The notes beneath the pieces were generated by a model. It made no database searches. It had not been told where the DNA came from and worked only from the letters and a program-made list of their open reading frames with translations. A DNA stretch of 64,000 nucleotides, taken from the IMG/VR virus record IMGVR_UViG_3300030450_002194, positions 1 through 64,000 of that record; one strand, 5' to 3'. The position numbers and the translations under genes are program-made. Source of the DNA: a virus. Positions 1-7,171 of the stretch are shown piece after piece (the stretch's first letter is position 1; every line of letters begins with the position of its first letter).

Positions 1-54
1 GCAAGGAACGTGACTCATTAACATGGAATCTAAAATAGGCTATTCTTAAAAATT

Positions 55-79
55 GACTTTTCTGGAATTAAAAAAAGTC
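55..79 (-). terminator. Candidate terminator hairpin at the end of the left operon
   Basis: A 7-bp inverted repeat (GACTTTT paired with AAAAGTC) lies in an AT-rich stretch just beyond the last minus-strand gene. The 126 bases at the left edge hold no other ORF that I can support. A transcript end here fits, but the hairpin is short and unproven. Confidence 0.35.
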
Positions 80-126
80 GATTTTCTAAATTGCCAGATT
101 ATGAAATTTTGAAAATAAAAAAAAAT

Positions 127-288
127 TTAGTGAGCCTCCGCTAAGGGTAAGATTTTTTCAGACCAGAGAGCATTACACTCCCTGCATTCCCAAATCTTAA
201 CCCTTTGCGGAGAACCCACATAGAAACCTAGAATCCTTCTAGGAATCGTTTCCTCACCACAATTATTACATTGTTCCCTAAGTGCCAC
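127..288 (-). CDS. Small zinc-ribbon protein (53 aa)
   Basis: Two cysteine pairs (Cys-Asn-Asn-Cys near residue 7 and Cys-Arg-Glu-Cys near residue 35) form a zinc ribbon. The start is GTG, with GAGGA seven to eight bases upstream, and the gene overlaps the end of the preceding membrane-protein gene by 11 bases. No catalytic residues are visible, so a DNA, RNA or protein adaptor role is possible. It is the last gene of the left-arm operon in this window. Confidence 0.6.
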   Translation of the reverse strand: MALREQCNNCGEETIPRRILGFYVGSPQRVKIWECRECNALWSEKILPLAEAH

Positions 289-433
289 GTTGTTGTTCCT
301 CACTAATTAGTACATCCATGTATTCTTCTATAGTCTGGTTTGATACTTTTTCTGAACCAAACGCAGCGAAGAATAGTAAACTAATAGCAAGTATAAACAC
401 AATCCATAGAACTATTTCTAAAGTTGATGCCAT
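278..433 (-). CDS. Small single-span membrane protein (51 aa)
   Basis: The first 25 residues form one hydrophobic helix (Ile-Val-Leu-Trp-Ile-Val-Phe-Ile-Leu and on), followed by a polar acidic tail. The start codon overlaps the exonuclease stop by one base (TAATG), which implies coupled translation. Function is unknown. It is one of several tiny membrane proteins scattered through this operon. Confidence 0.6.
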   Translation of the reverse strand: MASTLEIVLWIVFILAISLLFFAAFGSEKVSNQTIEEYMDVLISEEQQRGT

Positions 434-1056
434 TACCAATCTACCTCCATTGTTGTTTCTTCTTCATTGTCTATTGAATATCCTTTCACAAATCCCTCAT
501 CTTTGCCGTGTTTCCACAGGTCGTATACAAGTTGACAATCCTTTAAACAATATTCTGCAACCTCTGAATATTTTCCTTCTTTCCAAATAACAGGTGCATC
601 TGCACTATCCATAGTTTTAGCATCACCCAATGTATGCTTAACTAAATTACTTAAACTATATCTTTGTCCAGTAGCAGAACTAACTAATCTACTAGTATCA
701 ATATATGCCTTCTTATTGAAATACTTATTGATACAATAAATATCCATAGAATCTCTAAGCACAGGTAAATCAAATGCTGCAATATTATGTCCTAATAAAA
801 CACCACCCTTCTGTATGTGGTCATCTAAGTCAAACTTCAATTGCCTTAGTGATTTAACTATTGTTCCTCCCTTTGTTAAATCATCTACTGCCTTATCAAT
901 ATAAACAGTACCAACATCTCCATCCCATGTACAAACTACAGATGGCATAAACATATGGGTATTACCCCACCCACCTATTTCGTGAGCAAAGTTCTTTGTT
1001 TCAATATCTAATGCTAATACATTATTTACCAAATAAACCAACTCCAAATATAGCAC
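433..1056 (-). CDS. DnaQ-like 3'-5' exonuclease
   Basis: An RNase H-fold DEDD exonuclease of about 200 aa. Exo I is Asp-Ile-Glu-Thr (residues 17-20), Exo II is in Gly-His-Asn-Ile-Ala-Ala-Phe-Asp (89-96), and Exo III is in Tyr-Cys-Leu-Lys-Asp (169-173). The family removes mismatched or 3'-terminal nucleotides, so a proofreading or end-processing role beside the viral polymerase is likely. Exo motifs start very close to the N-terminus. The frame opens with GTG at 1056 and overlaps the small gene upstream, so the true start may be a few codons downstream. Confidence 0.8.
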   Translation of the reverse strand: MLYLELVYLVNNVLALDIETKNFAHEIGGWGNTHMFMPSVVCTWDGDVGTVYIDKAVDDLTKGGTIVKSLRQLKFDLDDHIQKGGVLLGHNIAAFDLPVLRDSMDIYCINKYFNKKAYIDTSRLVSSATGQRYSLSNLVKHTLGDAKTMDSADAPVIWKEGKYSEVAEYCLKDCQLVYDLWKHGKDEGFVKGYSIDNEEETTMEVDW

Positions 1057-1141
1057 TTATTGTTGTAGTGCCCAATCCTAATGCTCGTCTAAACGGTCTA
1101 GGGTTATTCATTTTACGAAATGCCTTATCAAGCCTGCTCAT
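1022..1141 (-). CDS. Tiny basic/hydrophobic protein (39 aa)
   Basis: A basic N-terminal half (several Arg and Lys) is followed by a short Gly-rich hydrophobic segment (Ile-Ser-Ala-Ile-Phe-Gly-Val-Gly-Leu-Phe) that could touch a membrane. A strong Shine-Dalgarno GGAGGT lies about seven bases before ATG. The gene overlaps the tail of the DUF4177-like gene and the head of the exonuclease gene. Function unknown. Confidence 0.5.
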   Translation of the reverse strand: MSRLDKAFRKMNNPRPFRRALGLGTTTISAIFGVGLFGK

Positions 1142-1385
1142 CTGAACTACCTCCCCATAAACTCTTTAGTGTTCTTTCTCTTTCTGCCTTCGGTTCAATA
1201 ACCTTTGGTGGGGCTTTTTGCCGCCTCAAGAAAGTAACTACTCTTTCTTCGCCTATTGTTAGATTATCATATGCTTCCCAACCATCATCGCCTTCTGCAT
1301 TTAGATTATCTATCATATTCTTAGGCCCATTTAATATGCTGAATACAAGAAATTTATACTCATACTTAGCACCCTCATAACTCAT
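1128..1385 (-). CDS. DUF4177-like small protein
   Basis: An 85-aa protein with the order Tyr-Glu-Tyr-Lys-Phe near the N-terminus, then a Leu-Asn segment, Asp-Gly-Trp-Glu, and Phe-Leu-Arg-Arg. This matches the DUF4177 pattern of a small beta-rich domain with a conserved Gly-Trp-Glu. Biochemical role is unknown. The C-terminal 30 residues are charged and probably flexible. It overlaps the helicase stop by four bases. Confidence 0.5.
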   Translation of the reverse strand: MSYEGAKYEYKFLVFSILNGPKNMIDNLNAEGDDGWEAYDNLTIGEERVVTFLRRQKAPPKVIEPKAERERTLKSLWGGSSDEQA

Positions 1386-2839
1386 TTTATATCCTCCTTT
1401 AATTTTACATAAACACTTTTGTTTATTCTGTTTTCTTCAAAGTATTCCCCAATAGATTTCTTCCACCAATTGTAAATAGTTTGCTGTCCCTTTTGTGTTT
1501 TCTTTCTAACCTCGCCAAGTAATCGCGTCTTATGCACCCATCCATCGTCACTATCCATTTCACGATATACAGATTTAAACACTCCTAAATTAGCGGTTTG
1601 GGCAACAGTAACCTTCTCTACCCGTAGGGCTTCATCTAGCCAAGATACGAGGCTCTTATAACATTGTCGAACTACAGAAGCCGCCTGTTGCACATTTTTC
1701 TGTGTAACTACAAATCTTTTACTTTTATCCTTTATGCTTGGGGCTTCGGCTACTGCACATAATACAGCCAATTTTTGGATATGTTTTAATATCCTGTTAA
1801 TAAAAGTTTCAACCGCTTGAAACACTTCTGGTCTACTATGGCTAATATATTCCTCCATCAGAATACATTCTCTCAGTAATGCATCTTTAGCATCACCTGT
1901 AATACTTAACACCTTTAAGGGGTCTCCATCAACTTCATCAAATCTCTCCTTAACAGTATCATATATTGTTGCTAGGCTCTTTGCATATTTTAACTTTGGT
2001 GCTTCTTTTTCCTGTATGTCACCGAAATCAGAAATCAGTTTCCTCCTCATTTTCTTTTGAACATCTTGAGGCACTTCCCAAATAAACATTAACAGTCTTT
2101 GAAGCACACCTTTTTCTGTGATAACAGAAGTCAATGTCTTAGGTATATAGGATGTTCCATATACTGAACGCTTACATATACACTCAATTGGGTCTTCTCC
2201 TTGTTTCAGTTTCTTAGAAATAATATAGGTCTCTCCCCACATAGTATTCATAAATGTATTCAAATATACAATTGCGTTTTCTTTATGTTGTGATTGTTTA
2301 AACACACCAGAATATTCAAACTCATCCCAAATTGCCATGCCTTCTCCATCTAATTGTCCAGGAACAGGCACATCAACCTCAATTGTTCTAGTCCTACCAT
2401 CTTCGTCTTCTACCTCTTCCTTTCTTCTTTCAAAGGAACCTATTAATGCAGCATCAGTATAATCAGTAATGTCAAACACACTAAAATTAGTACCATGTTT
2501 TTCATTTATCATTCTAAATGTCTCATCAACTATTGGCATATACCAATTAGTTAATGTAGACTTACCAGTTCCTGATGTTTGCAGCCACAATACTTGTAAT
2601 CGTGTATCATCAACATTTATACCGCTTGGTATTGCTATCATATCTTTCACCAATTGTCCTACCATTGCAAAAAATGATAGGGTTGCGGGTGTATAATTAT
2701 AGTTAGATGCCTTAACCGCATCATTGGTATAACTCACCGCTACAGCAGGTAGTTTAATCTCCGCTGGAGATTCCTGCACTCCATTATCTATAAAATTATA
2801 GTATAGTTCATCTTCATCTTCATATCTTCTATTATTCAT
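1382..2839 (-). CDS. P-loop ATPase, likely replicative helicase
   Basis: A 485-aa ATPase with Walker A Thr-Ser-Gly-Thr-Gly-Lys-Ser-Thr (residues 88-95) and Walker B-like Ile-Trp-Asp-Glu-Phe-Glu (170-175). The C-terminal 80 residues look like a winged-helix DNA-binding domain. The layout resembles DUF3987-type or primase-associated helicases of phages and archaeal plasmids. It lies in one operon with the primase, XPF-like and Cas4-like genes, which supports a replicative unwinding role. An MCM identity seems unlikely because MCM-specific motifs are not evident. Confidence 0.6.
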   Translation of the reverse strand: MNNRRYEDEDELYYNFIDNGVQESPAEIKLPAVAVSYTNDAVKASNYNYTPATLSFFAMVGQLVKDMIAIPSGINVDDTRLQVLWLQTSGTGKSTLTNWYMPIVDETFRMINEKHGTNFSVFDITDYTDAALIGSFERRKEEVEDEDGRTRTIEVDVPVPGQLDGEGMAIWDEFEYSGVFKQSQHKENAIVYLNTFMNTMWGETYIISKKLKQGEDPIECICKRSVYGTSYIPKTLTSVITEKGVLQRLLMFIWEVPQDVQKKMRRKLISDFGDIQEKEAPKLKYAKSLATIYDTVKERFDEVDGDPLKVLSITGDAKDALLRECILMEEYISHSRPEVFQAVETFINRILKHIQKLAVLCAVAEAPSIKDKSKRFVVTQKNVQQAASVVRQCYKSLVSWLDEALRVEKVTVAQTANLGVFKSVYREMDSDDGWVHKTRLLGEVRKKTQKGQQTIYNWWKKSIGEYFEENRINKSVYVKLKEDIK

Positions 2840-3513
2840 ATCATCACCTTATCTTCACTATTTAATACATCTATTATTCTGTTTGCTATTGTTGTGCCTA
2901 TTCCATCTAATTTTGTTAATTCTTCTATTTCTGCTTCGCCTATTTCCATTAGTGACCCAAACTCGTCTATCAACATTTGGGCCTTCATCTCACTTACACC
3001 TTTTATTGTTCCTAATAAATTCACTCTTAAATCATCTGTTGTTATGCTTTTTAATAAACTTGGGCTTATTACATTTCTATCTATTGGTCTCATCTTACAT
3101 ATCGTTGTCATTATTTGTGCTGCTTTTCTTGGGCCTTCAACCCAAAATAACTTCACATCAGTATCTAACGTTATCTTTCCTATCGCCCCGTAGAACTTAT
3201 TCCTTATTAATTGTTCCGGCATGTCTATATTAACATAGCCTGGATAAGCAAGGGCTTGATGTATAGACCCATGAATAATGAGAATACAATGTTCATAATG
3301 TCTATCCATATTATCTAGTTGATTCCAAAGCCGCTTATTAATTACTGATTGTAAAAAATCTATTGTTGACTTTGCCTCAAAACAAACATCATTAAATACA
3401 TAGTCTCCTATTTCAATCCATTGTTTCTCGGTCATTATATTTAATCTAATACATTCTTGCTTAACTGCCGCAGTTAAATCAGAGTTTTCCCTACTATCTA
3501 TAATTAATTTCAT
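2836..3513 (-). CDS. XPF/ERCC4-family structure-specific nuclease
   Basis: The ERCC4 nuclease core is readable: Asp-Ser-Arg-Glu (6-9), Gly-Asp-Tyr-Val (36-39), Phe-Glu-Ala-Lys-Ser (45-49) and Asp-Phe (52-53), corresponding to the GDY...ERK...DF order. The usual ERK is EAK here. The last 60 residues form a helix-hairpin-helix pair with Gly-Ile-Gly. No helicase domain is present, as in short archaeal XPF. It would cut branched DNA during replication or recombination. ATG at 3513 is chosen because it overlaps the upstream TGA; GTG at 3522 is an alternative. Confidence 0.8.
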   Translation of the reverse strand: MKLIIDSRENSDLTAAVKQECIRLNIMTEKQWIEIGDYVFNDVCFEAKSTIDFLQSVINKRLWNQLDNMDRHYEHCILIIHGSIHQALAYPGYVNIDMPEQLIRNKFYGAIGKITLDTDVKLFWVEGPRKAAQIMTTICKMRPIDRNVISPSLLKSITTDDLRVNLLGTIKGVSEMKAQMLIDEFGSLMEIGEAEIEELTKLDGIGTTIANRIIDVLNSEDKVMI

Positions 3514-3644
3514 CCTAACCACCCAAATATTTCTGCCATAATAATAGAAGCCACTACTAGATTTACTAACCCCACTAATGTTCTAACTAATGCCAACGTT
3601 CCGAAATGTAATTCAGACCAATGTTCTACATCATCTCCGTTCAT
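3510..3644 (-). CDS. Single-span membrane protein (44 aa)
   Basis: A polar acidic N-terminus is followed by a long hydrophobic helix (residues 17-42). Both ends overlap neighbours by ATGA, placing it firmly inside the operon between primase and XPF-like nuclease. Function unknown. Confidence 0.6.
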   Translation of the reverse strand: MNGDDVEHWSELHFGTLALVRTLVGLVNLVVASIIMAEIFGWLG

Positions 3645-4636
3645 TCTGGATACCTCCAACATTTGCCTACACAATAACCTTGTGGTATTAATTTACCTTC
3701 ACAACTTGGCGCATGATAACCACCATTAACAATGAACCTTACATTCTTTGCTGTCACTGGGGCATTCCAATCTAACCATACATCTTCTTTAGATGCTATT
3801 GTTTCTAATTCTTTCATTATCACTTGAACCATTTCCTCTTTCTTATCATTTGTGATTTCACGTTCACCTATTGCTAATATATCTCTATACCATTGTACCA
3901 AATATACTCTAGCAAAATGTCCAGGATTTTCTACCATAATAGAATTATACAAACATGGTAGTATCGGTAATTCTCCTGGTGGTTTTGGTGGTACTACTTC
4001 TATATCTGAAACACTTATTGGTTTAACCCATCTCCAAGCCTGCTTTATCTTACCATAAGTTACTGAAGGATGATTACCTGTTTTTGCTTTTTGTAGAATA
4101 AAATTAAGCCCGTTATTTATATCTGTCATATTCAAAGGAATACAAAAATACGGCCCCTCACTACTAAGATTAACTGTGTTAGGTATTCTTCTAAGCCGAT
4201 TAGTTTGAACACCAGTGTTATCAAGTGTGCTCGTAAGCCTTGCGAGCCTTGTAAATGTTGATTGAATGCTTCTAATATCATCGGCAACTTCACCATATAT
4301 TATAATATGAAAACCCTTCCCACTAAAATACATCTTATGTATTGTGTCATCTCTATGTAATTTGTTTACAACAGTTATAAAATCTTCAAATGCTGCATCT
4401 AACGGCATCCCATGTGCATCAAAATCTAAAAACATTCTATCTAATATAACAGAAGAATCTACTTTACTATCTATTGCAAAATGCTCAAAGTCATATACTG
4501 TAGTATAACAATTCATCTTACCGTTAAACGCATTAACCCACGTAACAAACTCACGTTGATTTCTTACTATTACTCTTTTCATCTGTGGTGCGTTTGGAAG
4601 ATGGCTTCCTGCCCACACTTCTCTTGGGTACTTCAT
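3641..4636 (-). CDS. Archaeo-eukaryotic primase (AEP) with cysteine-rich C-terminus
   Basis: The AEP catalytic signature is visible: Phe-Leu-Asp-Phe-Asp (69-73, metal-binding DxD), Ser-Gly-Lys-Gly-Phe-His (105-110) and a basic Arg-Leu-Arg-Arg-Ile-Pro strand near 150. The C-terminus has a conserved Cys-x-x-x-Leu...Gly-x-Cys-x-x-x-Cys pattern like the tail seen in viral PriS/PriL-type primases. It would lay primers for the viral PolB. The first 30 codons overlap the preceding gene by 86 bases in another frame, so a later ATG (near 4582) is an alternative start. Confidence 0.75.
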   Translation of the reverse strand: MKYPREVWAGSHLPNAPQMKRVIVRNQREFVTWVNAFNGKMNCYTTVYDFEHFAIDSKVDSSVILDRMFLDFDAHGMPLDAAFEDFITVVNKLHRDDTIHKMYFSGKGFHIIIYGEVADDIRSIQSTFTRLARLTSTLDNTGVQTNRLRRIPNTVNLSSEGPYFCIPLNMTDINNGLNFILQKAKTGNHPSVTYGKIKQAWRWVKPISVSDIEVVPPKPPGELPILPCLYNSIMVENPGHFARVYLVQWYRDILAIGEREITNDKKEEMVQVIMKELETIASKEDVWLDWNAPVTAKNVRFIVNGGYHAPSCEGKLIPQGYCVGKCWRYPE

Positions 4637-4916
4637 CTTTATCATCCTTAAAATTTACATTTGCTGTTTGCAGTTCTATTTTTATTACTTCTGCTATTTT
4701 ATCACTTAATTGTTCTAACACCTTCTCTTGGAAAAACTCACCAAAGAGAACATCTGAATATACTTCTACATTCCATATTAAATCCATTTTAGATTTAGTT
4801 TCTAAATCATCATACAATTCATTTGCTAAACTAACAATAACATTGTTAATATCACTTAACTCTTGAAAAGTCCAACTCTTTCCTTTTAATTTATTTCTTA
4901 CTTTTTCGCTAATCAT
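4551..4916 (-). CDS. Hypothetical protein with basic low-complexity tail
   Basis: 121 aa. The N-terminal 90 residues are predicted helical and mixed-charge; the last 30 are rich in Lys, Arg and Ser. The start ATG overlaps the nuclease stop (ATGA). The basic tail is encoded in the stretch that also encodes the primase N-terminus, so its low-complexity character may partly reflect the overlap. No family recognised. Confidence 0.5.
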   Translation of the reverse strand: MISEKVRNKLKGKSWTFQELSDINNVIVSLANELYDDLETKSKMDLIWNVEVYSDVLFGEFFQEKVLEQLSDKIAEVIKIELQTANVNFKDDKDEVPKRSVGRKPSSKRTTDEKSNSKKST

Positions 4917-5779
4917 AGCCACTCACTTTCCTGTGCCGCAGGGCATATACTCATAAAACTACAATGTTGACAGGTATTGTAATAATACTTAGCATCAAAT
5001 TGTTGTAGTTCATATGCTTTAATTAATTTTGCTATACCATTATATACAGCAGTAATACTTTGTTTCTTAACCTTTTCTACCTGTAAGTAATTAGATTGTG
5101 GATAATACCATCCCCAATTAGTTATAGGAATATTAGGGTCTAACCCAGCATCAAGTATTGTTTCTTCTGGTGCATTCTCTACCAAGATTTTATAAAACGC
5201 TAATTCCTTTCTCATCATTGTCAATTTATAATCCTTCCAAGGGCCAGTCTTTAATTCAAGAGGAATATAATTTCCATCTTGAATAAACATTCTATCTATA
5301 ATCCCTTGAAGATGAACCTTATAATCTCGCTCTAATATACACTTCGGGTTTATTGCATGAGGTATAGTTATTTCTGCATCCATCATAACCTCATTAATCA
5401 CCGGCAAGTAATCATGTAGTTTGTCATCTTTTCGGGCTTCTATAAACCTCTCTGCCTCAAAAACAGATATTATCCTATACATCTCAGTATAGTCATCTAT
5501 AGGATGTAATCCCATATTATACGTCACCAACTCATCATAAGTTAGGTTCTCTGCCTTCTTAATGTCAAAAGCATTAAAGAAGTCTTCCCTGCTATCGTGG
5601 ACAGCAGTACCCTTTATCATGGCTTCCGTAGTCGCTTGAGGTAATCTCAAAGGATACGAAAACTTATATTTCATAGGACACCAGTTAAACGTTCCAAATG
5701 AAGACTTTGTTATTTTTAATATAGGTTCATCTTCATTATCATAGGTTTCTGGATACCATTTATATGTAAATTCTCTCAT
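4913..5779 (-). CDS. Cas4/RecB-like PD-(D/E)XK exonuclease with iron-sulfur cysteines
   Basis: 288 aa. One cysteine at residue 34 (Phe-Asn-Trp-Cys-Pro) and three near the C-terminus (270, 273, 279) match the four-cysteine iron-sulfur cage of Cas4/AddB-type nucleases. The core has Gly-Thr-Ala-Val-His near residue 57 and Leu-Glu-Leu-Lys-Thr (nuclease motif II/III) near 173. No CRISPR or cas genes are nearby, so a replication or recombination nuclease, as in other archaeal viruses, is more likely than adaptation. Confidence 0.8.
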   Translation of the reverse strand: MREFTYKWYPETYDNEDEPILKITKSSFGTFNWCPMKYKFSYPLRLPQATTEAMIKGTAVHDSREDFFNAFDIKKAENLTYDELVTYNMGLHPIDDYTEMYRIISVFEAERFIEARKDDKLHDYLPVINEVMMDAEITIPHAINPKCILERDYKVHLQGIIDRMFIQDGNYIPLELKTGPWKDYKLTMMRKELAFYKILVENAPEETILDAGLDPNIPITNWGWYYPQSNYLQVEKVKKQSITAVYNGIAKLIKAYELQQFDAKYYYNTCQHCSFMSICPAAQESEWL

Positions 5780-5780
5780 T

Positions 5781-6695
5781 TTACCACCACTCTGTTAGAT
5801 TTGTTTGATTAATGTCAACACTAATCGGGGTCAAATCCCAACCCATTGCTTTGTAAATTGGTTCTGCTTTCTTAACAATAGACTCAGCATAATGTCTATA
5901 ATCGGGTATAAACTTCATAGTATCAAAATCTATTAATCCGGGTGCTGCTAGATATGTTGGTCTCTTATGCTGACCACTTACTGGATTAATATACTTAGGT
6001 CTAGTTACATCGTCTGCTGCTCGGATATACATATAAGAATCATCAATAGGTATACCATACGTTTGATTCCACCAAAGAACACCTTCTATTCCACCACCAA
6101 CACTAGGTTGCTTGCCCATTAAGGTTTTAAGTATTAGGTCTTTACCACACTTTACACAAAACGTATTGGCAGAAAACTTCTTTCTAAGTTCTAAAACTTC
6201 CTCTAAACCATATTCTTTAGAACACGAAGCACATTTATATGTAAAACGCTCAGGTCTAAATCTACTTCTATTAGAGATATTTTTAATATCAACCTGCCCA
6301 TTCAATACTCTTTGATATTCAGCCTTTAGATAATTAGTTATTTCTGATTCAGACTCTTGTGCTACCCATCTCTGTAAAACCTCTAATTGAATTGTCTTTG
6401 CTAACTTTGTTATTGCTACTCGTTTAGCAGCAAAACCAGTCATTACAAATTCAGGTTCTTCTAAGGTCTCACCATCTTTCCATGAAATTAATCCAGCATT
6501 TCTATTTTTAGTCACACCAACTCCTAATGATTCATAATACTTTTCAAACTCCAAAGTAACTGGATGTTCTTCCAGATTCATTGCATTAGGAAATATACCT
6601 CTAACATGGTTATTTAATAATGCCAATGTTTCTTCTGCTCGGTCCATTGGCATTTGTACATAAATAGAATCCGTGTGTCCATAAACTACTTTCAT
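5781..6695 (-). CDS. Family-B DNA polymerase, C-terminal part (palm motif C, thumb, PIP motif)
   Basis: This 304-aa protein begins almost exactly at motif C: residues 5-10 are Tyr-Gly-His-Thr-Asp-Ser (canonical YGDTDS, His in place of the first Asp). It carries a four-cysteine zinc insertion around residues 155-185, then the thumb. The C-terminus Gln-Thr-Asn-Leu-Thr-Glu-Trp-Trp fits a PCNA-interacting peptide (Q-x-x-L-x-x-aromatic-aromatic). With the product at 7168-8835 it would rebuild one polymerase. A split before motif C is known in Methanothermobacter PolB. No intein residues are visible at the junction. Confidence 0.85.
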   Translation of the reverse strand: MKVVYGHTDSIYVQMPMDRAEETLALLNNHVRGIFPNAMNLEEHPVTLEFEKYYESLGVGVTKNRNAGLISWKDGETLEEPEFVMTGFAAKRVAITKLAKTIQLEVLQRWVAQESESEITNYLKAEYQRVLNGQVDIKNISNRSRFRPERFTYKCASCSKEYGLEEVLELRKKFSANTFCVKCGKDLILKTLMGKQPSVGGGIEGVLWWNQTYGIPIDDSYMYIRAADDVTRPKYINPVSGQHKRPTYLAAPGLIDFDTMKFIPDYRHYAESIVKKAEPIYKAMGWDLTPISVDINQTNLTEWW

Positions 6696-6848
6696 TTATA
6701 ATCCACCCTTCTTCTTTACATACAAATAAAGCACTGCTTCTTCTATACACGCACCACAAACACTACCATACTTTGTAGATTGTAATGCAATAGTATTGCC
6801 ATCTTTATTCTTACCATCGTAAGTACCACAATTAAAACAAGGCTTCAT
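6696..6848 (-). CDS. Tiny zinc-ribbon protein (50 aa)
   Basis: Cysteine pairs at residues 4/7 and 31/34 form a zinc ribbon. It lies inside the gap of the split polymerase and starts with ATG overlapping the previous stop. Function unknown. Confidence 0.55.
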   Translation of the reverse strand: MKPCFNCGTYDGKNKDGNTIALQSTKYGSVCGACIEEAVLYLYVKKKGGL

Positions 6849-6943
6849 GTCCTCACTTCCTGCTTACAATAGGTACATTTTCCTTTTTCATCCATACAAC
6901 TTTGCATCTTATTAAATTGACAATTGCAATAATATTTTTTCAT
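6845..6943 (-). CDS. Tiny cysteine-rich protein (32 aa)
   Basis: Five cysteines in 32 residues (Cys-x-Cys, a central Cys, then Cys-x-x-Cys) suggest a minimal zinc knuckle. It overlaps both neighbours by four bases. Very short, but the overlaps and an upstream AAGGA-type ribosome site support translation. Confidence 0.45.
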   Translation of the reverse strand: MKKYYCNCQFNKMQSCMDEKGKCTYCKQEVRT

Positions 6944-7068
6944 TTTAATCCTTTCTCCTTTCTTTCTTTTCTTTTCATGGCTAAATAACATTTACCACAT
7001 AGGTCTCTTCTATTACTAGAAGACACTCTCTTATATCCCCCACATTTTGAACATTTATAATCACTCAT
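6940..7068 (-). CDS. Tiny zinc-ribbon protein with basic tail (42 aa)
   Basis: Two Cys-x-x-Cys pairs (residues 6/9 and 24/27) followed by a Lys/Arg-rich helix. The arrangement suggests nucleic-acid binding. It is one of three zinc-binding microproteins between the two polymerase genes. Confidence 0.55.
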   Translation of the reverse strand: MSDYKCSKCGGYKRVSSSNRRDLCGKCYLAMKRKERKEKGLK

Positions 7069-7069
7069 T

Positions 7070-7171
7070 TTACGGTCTCCTTATAGTAGTTTCACTAAAC
7101 GCTTTTAATATAAAGTGTACACAAATTATGTAAAGTCCTATTACTGGAAGTGTACATAATAAATCCGTCAT
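7070..7171 (-). CDS. Tiny membrane protein (33 aa)
   Basis: One hydrophobic helix (Leu-Pro-Val-Ile-Gly-Leu-Tyr-Ile-Ile-Cys-Val) covers most of the protein. The start overlaps the polymerase stop (ATGA). Function unknown. Confidence 0.45.
   Translation of the reverse strand: MTDLLCTLPVIGLYIICVHFILKAFSETTIRRP

Noticed and set aside
4913-5779. CRISPR adaptation role for the Cas4-like gene
   Set aside because: No cas1, cas2 or repeats in the window; Cas4-like nucleases are common in archaeal virus replication modules.
6695-7168. Split intein at the polymerase break
   Set aside because: No Cys/Ser at the junction with intein blocks, no His-Asn end, and the gap is filled by four independent small frames.
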